In this document: positions 7,468 through 14,951 of the stretch, piece by piece | Layout of the letters: the number at the start of each line of letters is the position of its first letter | How positions within the stretch are numbered: the stretch's first letter is position 1 | Assembly (NCBI GenBank): GCA_020741755.1 | Contig: DYYI01000098.1 | Coordinates: forward strand, 1-17,547 | Direction of reading: 5' to 3' | DNA: 17,547 nucleotides | DNA from: Aliicoccus persicus_A | GTDB lineage: Bacteria; Bacillota; Bacilli; Staphylococcales; Salinicoccaceae | Program-made: the position numbers and the translations under genes | Notes under the pieces: model-generated | Databases searched by the model: none | Seen by the model: only the letters and a program-made list of their open reading frames with translations | What the model was told of the DNA's origin: nothing

Positions 7468-7470
7468 CGA

Positions 7471-7518
7471 TAAAAAAATCCGATGAACTAATGCCTCGCG
7501 GCATTAGTTCATCGGATT
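7471..7518 (-). terminator. Rho-independent terminator of malQ-glgP
   Basis: A perfect 19-bp inverted repeat (7477-7495 with 7500-7518) closes a 4-nt loop and is followed, on the minus strand, by a run of seven T. It begins 9 bp after the glgP stop and insulates the glucan operon from kynU. The opposite side lacks a T run, so it acts mainly on minus-strand transcripts. Confidence 0.93.
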
Positions 7519-7527
7519 GATATTGAA

Positions 7528-9870
7528 TTATTTCACAGGTGTCACATTCCAGATTTCAGCTGCGTACTCTTTAATCGTTCTATCAGATGAGAACTTACCA
7601 GAGTTAACAGTGTTTATGAAACCTTTCTTGTAAAATTCTTTTTCGTCTTTAAAGTCCTGTGCAATTTGATCTTGCGCTTGACGGTATGACTCGAAGTCTT
7701 CTAATACTAAGTACTCGTCAACATTCATTAAACTGTCATGGATGTCTTTGAACATACCCGTATTATTGTCATGATACGTGCCGTCGACTAATGAATCCAC
7801 TGCACGTTTCAAGCCCTCAGTGTTTTCTAACGGTACAGCCGGATTGTAGTCCTTCTTCTTCTCGATTGCTTCTGCTGCATCTAAACCGAAGATATAGTTG
7901 TTTTCTTTTCCTGCTTCTTCAACTATTTCAACGTTCGCGCCGTCCATCGTACCGACAGTCACTGCACCGTTGATCATGAACTTCATGTTACCTGTACCTG
8001 ACGCTTCTTTACCCGCCATAGAAATTTGTTCTGACACATCTGCAGCAGGGAATAATCGTTCTGCATAAGAGACGCCATAGTTTGTCACGAAGATGACTTT
8101 AATGAATGAATTCACATCTCCATCCGTGTTGACTTTGTTCGCAATCTCATTGATGAACTTAATAATTGCTTTTGCCATATAGTAACCCGGCGCTGATTTA
8201 GCACCGAAGATAAACGTACGTTTCGTCCAGTCACCATCCGGATTTTCTTTAATTCTGTTGTACAAATCTTGAATATATAAAGCCAACATTAACTGGCGTT
8301 TGTATTCATGCAAACGTTTGATATGAATGTCAAAAATTGAAGCCGGATCGACCGACTCGTATTCATGCTTTTGAATATAGTCTGCTAGCTCCTGCTTTTT
8401 TGCCTTTTTCACATCGATAAAACGCGCGAGCGTCTCTTCGTTTAAGTGTTGCTCAAGATTTTTAAGTTGAGATAAGTCCGTCACCCATTCATCATTGCCA
8501 AGTGTATCTGTAATCAATCCACTTAACTGTGGGTTTGAGTGAAGCAACCAGCGGCGCTGTGTCACACCGTTCGTCTTGTTGTTGATGCGTTCAGGATACA
8601 CTTTATGCCAATCTTGAATGACCGTTTCACGGAGTAAATCCGTATGAAGTGCTGCTACACCATTCGTCATTTTCGTCGCATAAATTGACATAAATGCCAT
8701 ATGGATTTGATCATTTTGTAAAATTAAATATTTGTTCCATCGGTCTTTATCGATTCCCCATACCTTTAGGTTATCGATCAAACGGTTATTAATTCTTTCG
8801 ATAAATTCATATAAGTTAGGTAATACTGATAAGAATAACTTCTTATCCCATACTTCAAGCGCTTCTGCAAGTAACGTATGGTTTGTATAGGCGAAAGTTT
8901 TTTGCACGATATTGAACGCGCGCTCAAACTCAAGTCCTTCTTTTTCAAGCAAGCGTACCATTTCTGGAATTGCCAGTGCTGGGTGCGTATCGTTTAATTG
9001 AATCGCATGTAGTTTGTGGAATGCTTCAAAATCTTCATAACCTTCTGCTTTAAACTTACGAATTAAATCTTGAAGTGAAGCCGAAGTGAAGAAGTATTGT
9101 TGTCTTAAACGCAACTGCTTACCTTCATATGTCGAATCGTTCGGATACAAAATACGCGAAATTGTTTCTGCTTCATTTTGTTCTCTTACAGACTCGATAT
9201 AACGCCCTTCATCAAATGCCTTAAAGTCGAATTGTTCAACCGCTTCAGCTTTCCATAAGCGAAGTGTGTTAATCGTATCTCCACCATAACCGATGATCGG
9301 CATGTCATGTGGGACAGCGCGTACTTTTTCAGATTCGCTGTATTCGACAATAACAGATTCATTCGCATTTTTAATCAACCACGGTGAGTCATTTTCTAGC
9401 CAAGGATCACGGCGTTCCACTTGGAATCCGTCGATGAAATACTGTTTAAAAATACCATATTCGTAAAGAATCCCGTAACCGGATAACGGCAAGTTGAGCG
9501 TTGCTCCTGAATCTAAGAAACAAGCTGCCAGGCGTCCGAGACCACCGTTCCCAAGTCCTGCATCATCTTCCGCTTCCTCTAGTTCGTTATAATTAACGCC
9601 CATTTCCTCAAGCGTCTGTTTAATATTGCTATCGATACCCGAGTTGATAATATTGTTTGATAGCGCGCGACCCATTAAAAATTCAGCTGAGAAATAGTAT
9701 GCCTGTTTTTTCCCTTTGAATTTATTTCTAGAGTCAATCCACTTTGGAACGAGATCTTCCATCAATGCTTTTCCTAAAACGATAAACTGCTCTTTCGAAT
9801 TGAGTTCGTAAAATGATTGACCATGACTCTGGTAAGCTTTTCTCTCAATACGTGTCTTTAAATCTGTCAT
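7528..9870 (-). CDS. glgP: Glycogen/maltodextrin phosphorylase
   Basis: GT35 alpha-glucan phosphorylase: phosphorolysis of alpha-1,4-glucan ends to glucose-1-phosphate, using PLP. The sequence is full length at 780 residues. Seen are FSAEFLMGRAL and GLGNGGLGRLAACFLDS in the N-terminal domain, LNDTHPALAIPEMVRLL in the centre, and EASGTGNMKFMINGAVTVGT with K630 as the PLP lysine. The start ATG overlaps the malQ stop in ATGA, and CGGGAGGAT inside malQ is its ribosome site, so the two are co-translated. Glycogen synthesis genes (glgB, C, D, A) are not in the window, and the partner is malQ, which suggests maltodextrin use over glycogen turnover, although both substrates are possible. Confidence 0.96.
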   Translation of the reverse strand: MTDLKTRIERKAYQSHGQSFYELNSKEQFIVLGKALMEDLVPKWIDSRNKFKGKKQAYYFSAEFLMGRALSNNIINSGIDSNIKQTLEEMGVNYNELEEAEDDAGLGNGGLGRLAACFLDSGATLNLPLSGYGILYEYGIFKQYFIDGFQVERRDPWLENDSPWLIKNANESVIVEYSESEKVRAVPHDMPIIGYGGDTINTLRLWKAEAVEQFDFKAFDEGRYIESVREQNEAETISRILYPNDSTYEGKQLRLRQQYFFTSASLQDLIRKFKAEGYEDFEAFHKLHAIQLNDTHPALAIPEMVRLLEKEGLEFERAFNIVQKTFAYTNHTLLAEALEVWDKKLFLSVLPNLYEFIERINNRLIDNLKVWGIDKDRWNKYLILQNDQIHMAFMSIYATKMTNGVAALHTDLLRETVIQDWHKVYPERINNKTNGVTQRRWLLHSNPQLSGLITDTLGNDEWVTDLSQLKNLEQHLNEETLARFIDVKKAKKQELADYIQKHEYESVDPASIFDIHIKRLHEYKRQLMLALYIQDLYNRIKENPDGDWTKRTFIFGAKSAPGYYMAKAIIKFINEIANKVNTDGDVNSFIKVIFVTNYGVSYAERLFPAADVSEQISMAGKEASGTGNMKFMINGAVTVGTMDGANVEIVEEAGKENNYIFGLDAAEAIEKKKDYNPAVPLENTEGLKRAVDSLVDGTYHDNNTGMFKDIHDSLMNVDEYLVLEDFESYRQAQDQIAQDFKDEKEFYKKGFINTVNSGKFSSDRTIKEYAAEIWNVTPVK

Positions 9871-11345
9871 AATATCCTCCCGAATATTTGGTTCATGTTT
9901 TTAATTTTTTCTGTCATTTCATCCGTAATGTAATCTGACTCTACACGCCACATCCAGTTTCCACCGACCGTCGATGGTTCGTTCATGCGTGCTTCATCAT
10001 TTAAATTCATCCAATCTTGCATCGGAATGATCGCTAAATATGAATGTGAGGCATATGTCCCACGGATAAAACCATTCGTATAACCTTCGTTCAGCGTCAA
10101 GTTTAAGTAGTCCTTTGCACGACGTAATTCATCTGTATTCGCTTGGAGCAACCAACCTTCCATAGTCATGGTATCATGATTTGATGTATATGCAATGGAA
10201 TTGTACTGATGATTATGTGGTGCAAATTCTGCATCATCACCACCGAAACCAAACTGCATGACGTTCATGCCTGGATAACCCGTTTCTTCAATCATCTTAT
10301 GTACTTCAGTCGTAATATATCCTAAGTCTTCAGCTAAGATATCTTTTTCACCGATCGCGTTGTTAATTGCGTGGAACAGACGATTTGCCGGTCCCTTTAC
10401 CCATTCACCTTCAACTGCTGTTTCGTTGCCAAATGGAATTTGCCAATACGCTTCAAATCCTCTGAAATGATCGATACGTACTGAATCGTACAATTTAAAA
10501 CTCTCTTCCATACGCTTGATCCACCATTTAAAGCCATCTGCTTCATGGACGTCCCAATCATAAATCGGATTTCCCCAAAGCTGACCGTAGTCACTCATTA
10601 AATCTGGTGGCACGCCCGCGACAACCGTCGGTGCCAGGTTTTCATCGAGTTTATAATATTTTGGATCTGCCCAAACATCCGAGCTATCCACCGCAACATA
10701 GATCGGAATGTCACCGATGATGTAAATACCTGCATTATTCGCATACTGCTTGAGTGCATCCCACTGTGTCATGAAGAAGTATTGTGTAAATACCCAGAAC
10801 AGAATGTCTTCTTGATGAGATGATTCAAAAGATTCTAATGCATGTTTATCGCGTCGTTTAAAATCATCCGACCACTCTTGCCATGAACGCCCGTCATGAT
10901 AATCTTTAAGCGCCATGAAGAGTGCAAAGTCATGCAGCCAATCCTCATCCTTTAAAAACTGATTGAGCTTCGATTCCACTTCAGGCAACGCATTTTCAAA
11001 TGCTTTACGAAGCAGTGGGTACTTGTTGTAATATAGGGCCGCATAATCAACTGCAACGGGATTATCACCTAGATTGGTATTGTCCACTTCATCTTGAGCG
11101 AGCCATCCCTTGTCGATAAATTCGTCTAAATCAATGAAATAAGGATTCCCAGCAAATGCTGAGAAAGATTGATACGGAGAATCACCGTAACTTGTTATCC
11201 CCATCGGCAGTACTTGCCAGTATTTCGTTTGTGTCTCTTTAAGGAAATCTACAAACTGGTATGCCGACTTACCAAAATCTCCAATTCCATGCTGCGAAGG
11301 AAGAGAAGAAATGTGCATTAAGATTCCACTTGCACGTTTATTCAT
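9867..11345 (-). CDS. malQ: 4-alpha-glucanotransferase (amylomaltase)
   Basis: GH77 enzyme that transfers alpha-1,4-glucan segments between maltodextrins, releasing glucose and supplying longer chains to the phosphorylase. The predicted product is 492 residues. It opens with RASGILMHISSLPSQHGIGDFG, typical of the family. The catalytic set is present: nucleophile D292 in VRIDHFRGFEAYW, acid/base E339 in ILAEDLGYIT, and D391 in YTSNHDTMT. The start is placed at the ATG at 11345 (MNKRASG), preceded by GTGGAGG at about 6 nt; an open frame reaches 11438 but that part would lie across the promoter and terminator hairpin. First gene of malQ-glgP. Confidence 0.96.
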   Translation of the reverse strand: MNKRASGILMHISSLPSQHGIGDFGKSAYQFVDFLKETQTKYWQVLPMGITSYGDSPYQSFSAFAGNPYFIDLDEFIDKGWLAQDEVDNTNLGDNPVAVDYAALYYNKYPLLRKAFENALPEVESKLNQFLKDEDWLHDFALFMALKDYHDGRSWQEWSDDFKRRDKHALESFESSHQEDILFWVFTQYFFMTQWDALKQYANNAGIYIIGDIPIYVAVDSSDVWADPKYYKLDENLAPTVVAGVPPDLMSDYGQLWGNPIYDWDVHEADGFKWWIKRMEESFKLYDSVRIDHFRGFEAYWQIPFGNETAVEGEWVKGPANRLFHAINNAIGEKDILAEDLGYITTEVHKMIEETGYPGMNVMQFGFGGDDAEFAPHNHQYNSIAYTSNHDTMTMEGWLLQANTDELRRAKDYLNLTLNEGYTNGFIRGTYASHSYLAIIPMQDWMNLNDEARMNEPSTVGGNWMWRVESDYITDEMTEKIKNMNQIFGRIL

Positions 11346-11376
11346 ATGATGCCTCCACTCTAATTTTATATCCGTA

Positions 11377-11385
11377 ATTATACCA
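11377..11385 (-). promoter_or_regulatory. Extended -10 promoter of malQ-glgP
   Basis: TGGTATAAT on the minus strand is a consensus -10 with the TGn extension, about 31 nt ahead of the malQ start codon. There is no convincing -35, as often with extended -10 promoters. The transcript would start near 11370 and carry a short leader with the GGAGG ribosome site. Confidence 0.65.
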
Positions 11386-11397
11386 TTTTTAAGACAT

Positions 11398-11450
11398 AAA
11401 AAAACATTTAAGGTAGCGTTTCCATACATTAATGTCACCTTAAATGTTTT
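11398..11450 (-). terminator. Rho-independent terminator of the marR gene
   Basis: A 14-bp perfect inverted repeat (11401-11414 with 11437-11450) encloses 22 bases and is followed on the minus strand by seven T. It begins 31 bp after the marR stop. The stem is A/T-rich and the loop large, so efficiency may be modest; the loop itself contains a palindrome and the candidate cre. Confidence 0.7.
11410..11425 (-). promoter_or_regulatory. Candidate CcpA cre site upstream of malQ-glgP
   Basis: On the minus strand ATGGAAACGCTACCTT matches the cre consensus WTGNNARCGNWWWCAW except at two positions, including the central A-CG core. It lies about 45 bp upstream of the inferred start point. Glucan catabolic operons in Bacillales are commonly under CcpA catabolite control, so the context fits. 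It lies between the arms of the marR terminator, beside a 10-bp palindrome ACATTAATGT (11426-11435). Confidence 0.5.
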
Positions 11451-11481
11451 ATATGAATTTCGATTGTTTTTATGTAATTTT

Positions 11482-11928
11482 TTACATATTCGCCGCTTTT
11501 TTACCGATGACTTTTAACATCTCCGTGAGCTCATATTTCTCTTCGTCACTAAGATCACTCATGATCTCTTCAATGACTTTCTGATGCTCTGGAAATACGC
11601 TGTCCATCATTTTACGTCCAGCATCCGTTAAGTGGATATAAGTAACACGCTTATCTTCCGTACATTTTTGTTTCTCAATGTAACCATCTTGCTCTAACTC
11701 GTTGACAACATATGAAATAGAACTCGATGCAACTAGCACACGTTGACGCAAGTTGTTTATCGTTTGCTTACCCTTATGGTAGAGCAGTTCTAATACACCA
11801 AACTCAGTAATGCTCATATCTTTTGCTTTTATGTGTTGATGTGCAACTTGATCGATGGACTTAAATGCCAGATGCAACACGATAAACAACTTCAACGAAG
11901 TATTCTTTTCTGTTTTTCCATTTTCCAA
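11482..11928 (-). CDS. MarR-family transcriptional regulator (MhqR-like)
   Basis: DNA-binding winged-helix protein of 148 residues. The sequence shows the MarR pattern: N-terminal dimer helix (SLKLFIVLHLAFKSIDQ), TEFGVLELLYHKG, a recognition helix in VASSSISYVVNELEQDGYIEK, the wing DKRVTYIHLTDAGRK and a C-terminal dimer helix. The LKLFIVL and TEFGVLELLYHKG segments recall MhqR of Bacillus and Staphylococcus, which senses quinones and electrophiles; one cysteine, C89, lies just before the wing. The start is TTG with AAGGAG 9 nt upstream; the first in-frame ATG is too far inside. No mhqED-like target genes are nearby, so its regulon is unknown. It appears monocistronic, with a terminator behind it. 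Confidence 0.88.
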   Translation of the reverse strand: MENGKTEKNTSLKLFIVLHLAFKSIDQVAHQHIKAKDMSITEFGVLELLYHKGKQTINNLRQRVLVASSSISYVVNELEQDGYIEKQKCTEDKRVTYIHLTDAGRKMMDSVFPEHQKVIEEIMSDLSDEEKYELTEMLKVIGKKAANM

Positions 11929-11996
11929 ATCAATTATCTCCTTCGTTCATAGTAATCTTTTTATTGAGGGTTGAGGTGGGGTCTAGATGGCTTGAG

Positions 11997-12200
11997 TGTT
12001 CCTCAGTACCGATTACTTCCTCGTGTGGAACAGTTTATAGACCAAAGTGTTCCTCAGCACCGATTTTTAGGACTTGACGCACACTTTACCACGCCAACTG
12101 TGCGGCAGCACCGATTTTTAGGACTTGACGCACACTTCACCTCTTCTGCTGTGCGGCAGCTCCGATTTTTAGAACTTGACGCACACTCACCAACTGCACT
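11997..12200. repeat. Four tandem 51-bp repeats between the HAD gene and marR
   Basis: Units occupy 11997-12047, 12048-12098, 12099-12149 and 12150-12200. Units 2 and 3 share 32 identical consecutive bases (CAGCACCGATTTTTAGGACT and onward); unit 4 differs by a few changes and unit 1 keeps only the first third. Each of the last two units has TGTGCG and CGCACA arms about 24 bp apart. The final 12 bases of each unit vary. The array begins 3 bp past the HAD stop codon, so it would form the 3' untranslated region of that operon. No T run follows, so it is not an ordinary terminator. Function unknown. Confidence 0.9.
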
Positions 12201-12203
12201 CAA

Positions 12204-12983
12204 TCAAATTAATCCTAGTTGCTCTAATCCTTTTTGTATTCCGTGGTCATCCACATGCGCAGTCACAAAATCTGCGTCACCTTTCAATGCATCACTACTG
12301 TTACCCATCGCAACACCGATGCCAACTTCGCGTATCATTTCATGATCGTTTGAGCCATCTCCAAATGCGATTGTATCCTTGATATCTACACCTAGTGTTT
12401 TAATGAGATGTCTTATGCCCAACGCCTTAGATCCGCCCTTAGGCAAAATATCCATACATACATCATGCCACTGAATAAAATGAAAATCATCAGTATAATG
12501 GTCTAAAATATCATTATACTCGGACTTATTCGCAAATAACAATCCTTGCAACACATCGCGTTCTTTGAAGTATTCTGGATCGTGTCGATAACCAAATGGT
12601 AAGCCGAGCGTATTTAAAGCCACATCATAACGCGGATGTTCTTTTAATCGTGACACCATATTTTCATGGTCCAAAAAGATAAAAGGTCCTTCTTTTTCTT
12701 CGATTGTCATAACGAGTTCTCGAAGTTTATCCTTATCCAACGGGTTTTTAAATACCACTTGATCATTATGTACGACATATTGGCCATTCATCGATACATA
12801 CGAATGAATGTTCAATGTTTCTCTTAAGTCTTTAAACATCATTGGTGCACGACCTGTCGCAATCAATGGCACGTGTCCATTTTCTTGTAATTGCAAAATT
12901 GATTCCCGTGTTGATTCTGGAATATTCACAGATGTATCATACAATGTTCCATCGATATCAAAAAACACAAATTTTCGTGACAT
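12204..12983 (-). CDS. Cof-type HAD-IIB family phosphatase
   Basis: Haloacid dehalogenase superfamily hydrolase, 259 residues, of the Cof/YbjI/YkrA-like class that usually dephosphorylates sugar phosphates, nucleotides or cofactors. Motif I is FFDIDGTLYDT (D9 nucleophile, D11), motif II is LIATGRAP (T43), motif III is the Lys of KGGSKALG, and motif IV is AFGDGSNDHEMI. Residues between about 85 and 185 form the IIB cap. The start ATG follows AGGAGAG, which overlaps the stop codon region of the oxidase gene 9 bp upstream, so the pair is translationally coupled. The specific substrate cannot be read from sequence. Confidence 0.93.
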   Translation of the reverse strand: MSRKFVFFDIDGTLYDTSVNIPESTRESILQLQENGHVPLIATGRAPMMFKDLRETLNIHSYVSMNGQYVVHNDQVVFKNPLDKDKLRELVMTIEEKEGPFIFLDHENMVSRLKEHPRYDVALNTLGLPFGYRHDPEYFKERDVLQGLLFANKSEYNDILDHYTDDFHFIQWHDVCMDILPKGGSKALGIRHLIKTLGVDIKDTIAFGDGSNDHEMIREVGIGVAMGNSSDALKGDADFVTAHVDDHGIQKGLEQLGLI

Positions 12984-12992
12984 ACAACTCTC

Positions 12993-14135
12993 CTATTTAT
13001 TGAAGCGTGATAATTTAAACTTACTCATATTAATTTCAATATCATCCACTTCATCATTTGCCATCATTTTTAATATTTCTCCGATGGCACTAGAGAATTT
13101 AAAAGCGTGACCACTAAATCCACAAGCAAGAATAATCTGCTTGCTCTCATCTGTATAGTCTATAACAAAATCCATATCCGGTGTTGTTGCATAGGTACAT
13201 ACATCACCTGACTTCGTGTTCAATGTACTATCCGCAAAGTGTGTCTCAATAAATTTTGTTACGCCCAGCTCTGCATCATCGTTGAAATATCCGAAAGGTT
13301 CCATCTCTGCCGCCGGATCGATTTCTCGACCGCCATCATGACGCCCAACTTTAATTCCATCCTCTTCAATATTAGGGAATCCATAATAAATTTTCCCTTC
13401 ATCATCGACGTATGTCCATGATGGGAAGATATCCGGTTTATATAGATCTTTATTGCCATCAAACCAAGAGAAAGTCTTGCGCAATACAGTAATCGGAAGT
13501 TCCATATCCATGTGCTCTAAAATTTCATTCACCATCTTACCACCAGTGATGATTACTTTTCTTGCCTCAATTGTATGGTCACCTAAGTCTATAAACACAG
13601 CATCTTCTTCTCGTTCGATACTTCTAACCGTCTCGTTCATATACATGTCCGCACCAGATTCCTCAGCCAGTCTTCGGTACGTACCGACTACTTTCTCGTT
13701 CAACAAAATTCCAGTGTCTAACTCTAAGTAACCCTCATAATCACTCGGCAGATCAAAACCTGGCCAGCGCGCGTTGATTTCATCGCCATTCAAAAAATCA
13801 TAAAGCACATGGTTTTTATCGGCTGCATTAGCAAGTGCGTGAACGTACTCACTGCCGTTAGGACCAAAGCACAGCATGCCATTTGTAATATATATATTTT
13901 CATTAGAAAATGCTTCAAGTTCCTTGAACAGTACATGGGCACGCGTCGCGAGCGGCGTGTATGTATCAGAATCCAAATGCGCGCGTCGCATCAAACGTGA
14001 TTCCCCATGGTGTGCACCATTTTTATGTGGTGGATCATTTTTATCTATTAAAGCCACTTTCTTACCATCTTTCGCCAGATAAAAACCAGCTGCCATCCCC
14101 ATCGTGCCTGCACCAACAATTGCTACATCATACAT
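12993..14135 (-). CDS. FAD-dependent N-methyl amino acid oxidase (sarcosine oxidase / N-methyltryptophan oxidase family)
   Basis: Monomeric sarcosine oxidase-type flavoprotein, which oxidises secondary amines such as sarcosine or N-methyl amino acids to the amino acid, formaldehyde and H2O2. At 380 residues it is full length. Residues 1-20 hold the dinucleotide motif VGAGTMGMAAG; GAHHGESRLMRRAH matches the FAD/active-site segment of the family; IYYGFP and GIKVGRH contain the oxygen-activating Lys; C313 in VCTYATTPD is the position of covalent FAD attachment; GFSGHAFKFSS ends the domain. Start supported by GAGGTGA 5 nt upstream. Substrate uncertain: sarcosine, N-methyltryptophan or another N-methyl amine are all possible. 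It is paired with the HAD gene. Confidence 0.9.
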   Translation of the reverse strand: MYDVAIVGAGTMGMAAGFYLAKDGKKVALIDKNDPPHKNGAHHGESRLMRRAHLDSDTYTPLATRAHVLFKELEAFSNENIYITNGMLCFGPNGSEYVHALANAADKNHVLYDFLNGDEINARWPGFDLPSDYEGYLELDTGILLNEKVVGTYRRLAEESGADMYMNETVRSIEREEDAVFIDLGDHTIEARKVIITGGKMVNEILEHMDMELPITVLRKTFSWFDGNKDLYKPDIFPSWTYVDDEGKIYYGFPNIEEDGIKVGRHDGGREIDPAAEMEPFGYFNDDAELGVTKFIETHFADSTLNTKSGDVCTYATTPDMDFVIDYTDESKQIILACGFSGHAFKFSSAIGEILKMMANDEVDDIEINMSKFKLSRFNK

Positions 14136-14190
14136 TCACTTCACCTCATCCTTTATGTTAATTAAATTAAGTCTACTAAACAGAATATGA

Positions 14191-14889
14191 TTATTCAACG
14201 ACTCTGAGATATTTTGAAACCCATTTTAATAGCACTCCAATTACGATAAAGGACGCCGTCGTTCCGAGTATATTCACGAGCGAATACTGGAACAATGACA
14301 GTTCGTGTAAAAACGGACGACTATGTATGAAGAAATAATTGGCATCCAGCCATTCGTTTATTAATAATATGCTGATGTAATAGGCTGTGAAAGCACCACT
14401 GGCAATGAGTGCACCTTTAATACTTGGTTTAAAATCTCCACTCAATAACATGATCAACGGAAATATGACGTTCATCGCATGCATGATGAAGAACGCAATC
14501 CCAGCGATATTGTAGTACGGCCAAATGCCGATTGGATATACAAATGCTGCAGCTGCAAACAATCCGAAGTAAAAGATGATGTGATTTAATATTGGTTTCT
14601 TGACGATGCATTGAATAATGATTAACCAGACAACCACGCGGCATATTTGTAATGGTAACGCACTCGTTAATGTGTAAATGTCATTATATATGTACCAAAA
14701 AACGATAAGACTGCGCTGAAAAATGCCTAAAAAGAAGAATGAAATATATACCCATTTTAAAGGGGACTGAAATGAATTTTTAAACAGGATGACAATCACG
14801 AGCAGTCCAATAAATGATAGCAAATACAAGAAATACGAAATATCTCCTATTTCAATTTGAGGCACACGTGCATCCAGCAATTGATTCAT
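14191..14889 (-). CDS. YwaF-like integral membrane protein
   Basis: A 232-residue hydrophobic protein with about six predicted membrane helices. The segment SALPLQICRVVVW and the following KKPILNHIIFYFGLFAAAAFVYP resemble the YwaF/TIGR02206 family, where PLHLC and a downstream G..GA..A..P pattern are conserved. Function of this family in bacteria is not established. The gene stands between the ChrA terminator and the oxidase gene, 55 bp from the latter, so it may lead that operon or be single. The ribosome site AAAGGGATGG is acceptable. No catalytic motif is evident; its assignment rests on topology and the short motif. Confidence 0.75.
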   Translation of the reverse strand: MNQLLDARVPQIEIGDISYFLYLLSFIGLLVIVILFKNSFQSPLKWVYISFFFLGIFQRSLIVFWYIYNDIYTLTSALPLQICRVVVWLIIIQCIVKKPILNHIIFYFGLFAAAAFVYPIGIWPYYNIAGIAFFIMHAMNVIFPLIMLLSGDFKPSIKGALIASGAFTAYYISILLINEWLDANYFFIHSRPFLHELSLFQYSLVNILGTTASFIVIGVLLKWVSKYLRVVE

Positions 14890-14904
14890 GACAATCCATC
14901 CCTT

Positions 14905-14940
14905 TTATTAAAAATAGCACAGTTCCGTCAAGAACTGTGC
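14905..14940 (-). terminator. Rho-independent terminator of chrA
   Basis: A perfect 9-bp stem (14917-14925 with 14932-14940, GCACAGTTC/GAACTGTGC) with a 6-nt loop begins 11 bp after the chrA stop and is followed on the minus strand by TATTTTTAAT. It separates chrA from the YwaF-like gene. Confidence 0.85.
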
Positions 14941-14951
14941 CACTCATTATA

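Noticed and set aside
7387..7470. Tryptophan T-box or leader-peptide attenuator ahead of kynU
   Set aside because: The gap is about 85 bp to the upstream terminator, with no leader frame containing Trp codons and no T-box sequence or alternative hairpins.
11346..11438. Longer malQ start (31 extra codons)
   Set aside because: It would cover the extended -10 promoter and the marR terminator, while the ATG at 11345 has its own GGAGG site and begins the conserved domain.
11997..12200. CRISPR array
   Set aside because: The variable part of each unit is only about 12 bp and the first unit is degenerate; no cas genes are nearby.
11971..12345. A 124-codon plus-strand open frame across the 51-bp array and the end of the HAD gene, with a repeated peptide
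   Set aside because: It opens at a TTG with no ribosome site, is antisense to the HAD gene, and exists because the repeat period is divisible by three. Treated as an artefact of the array.
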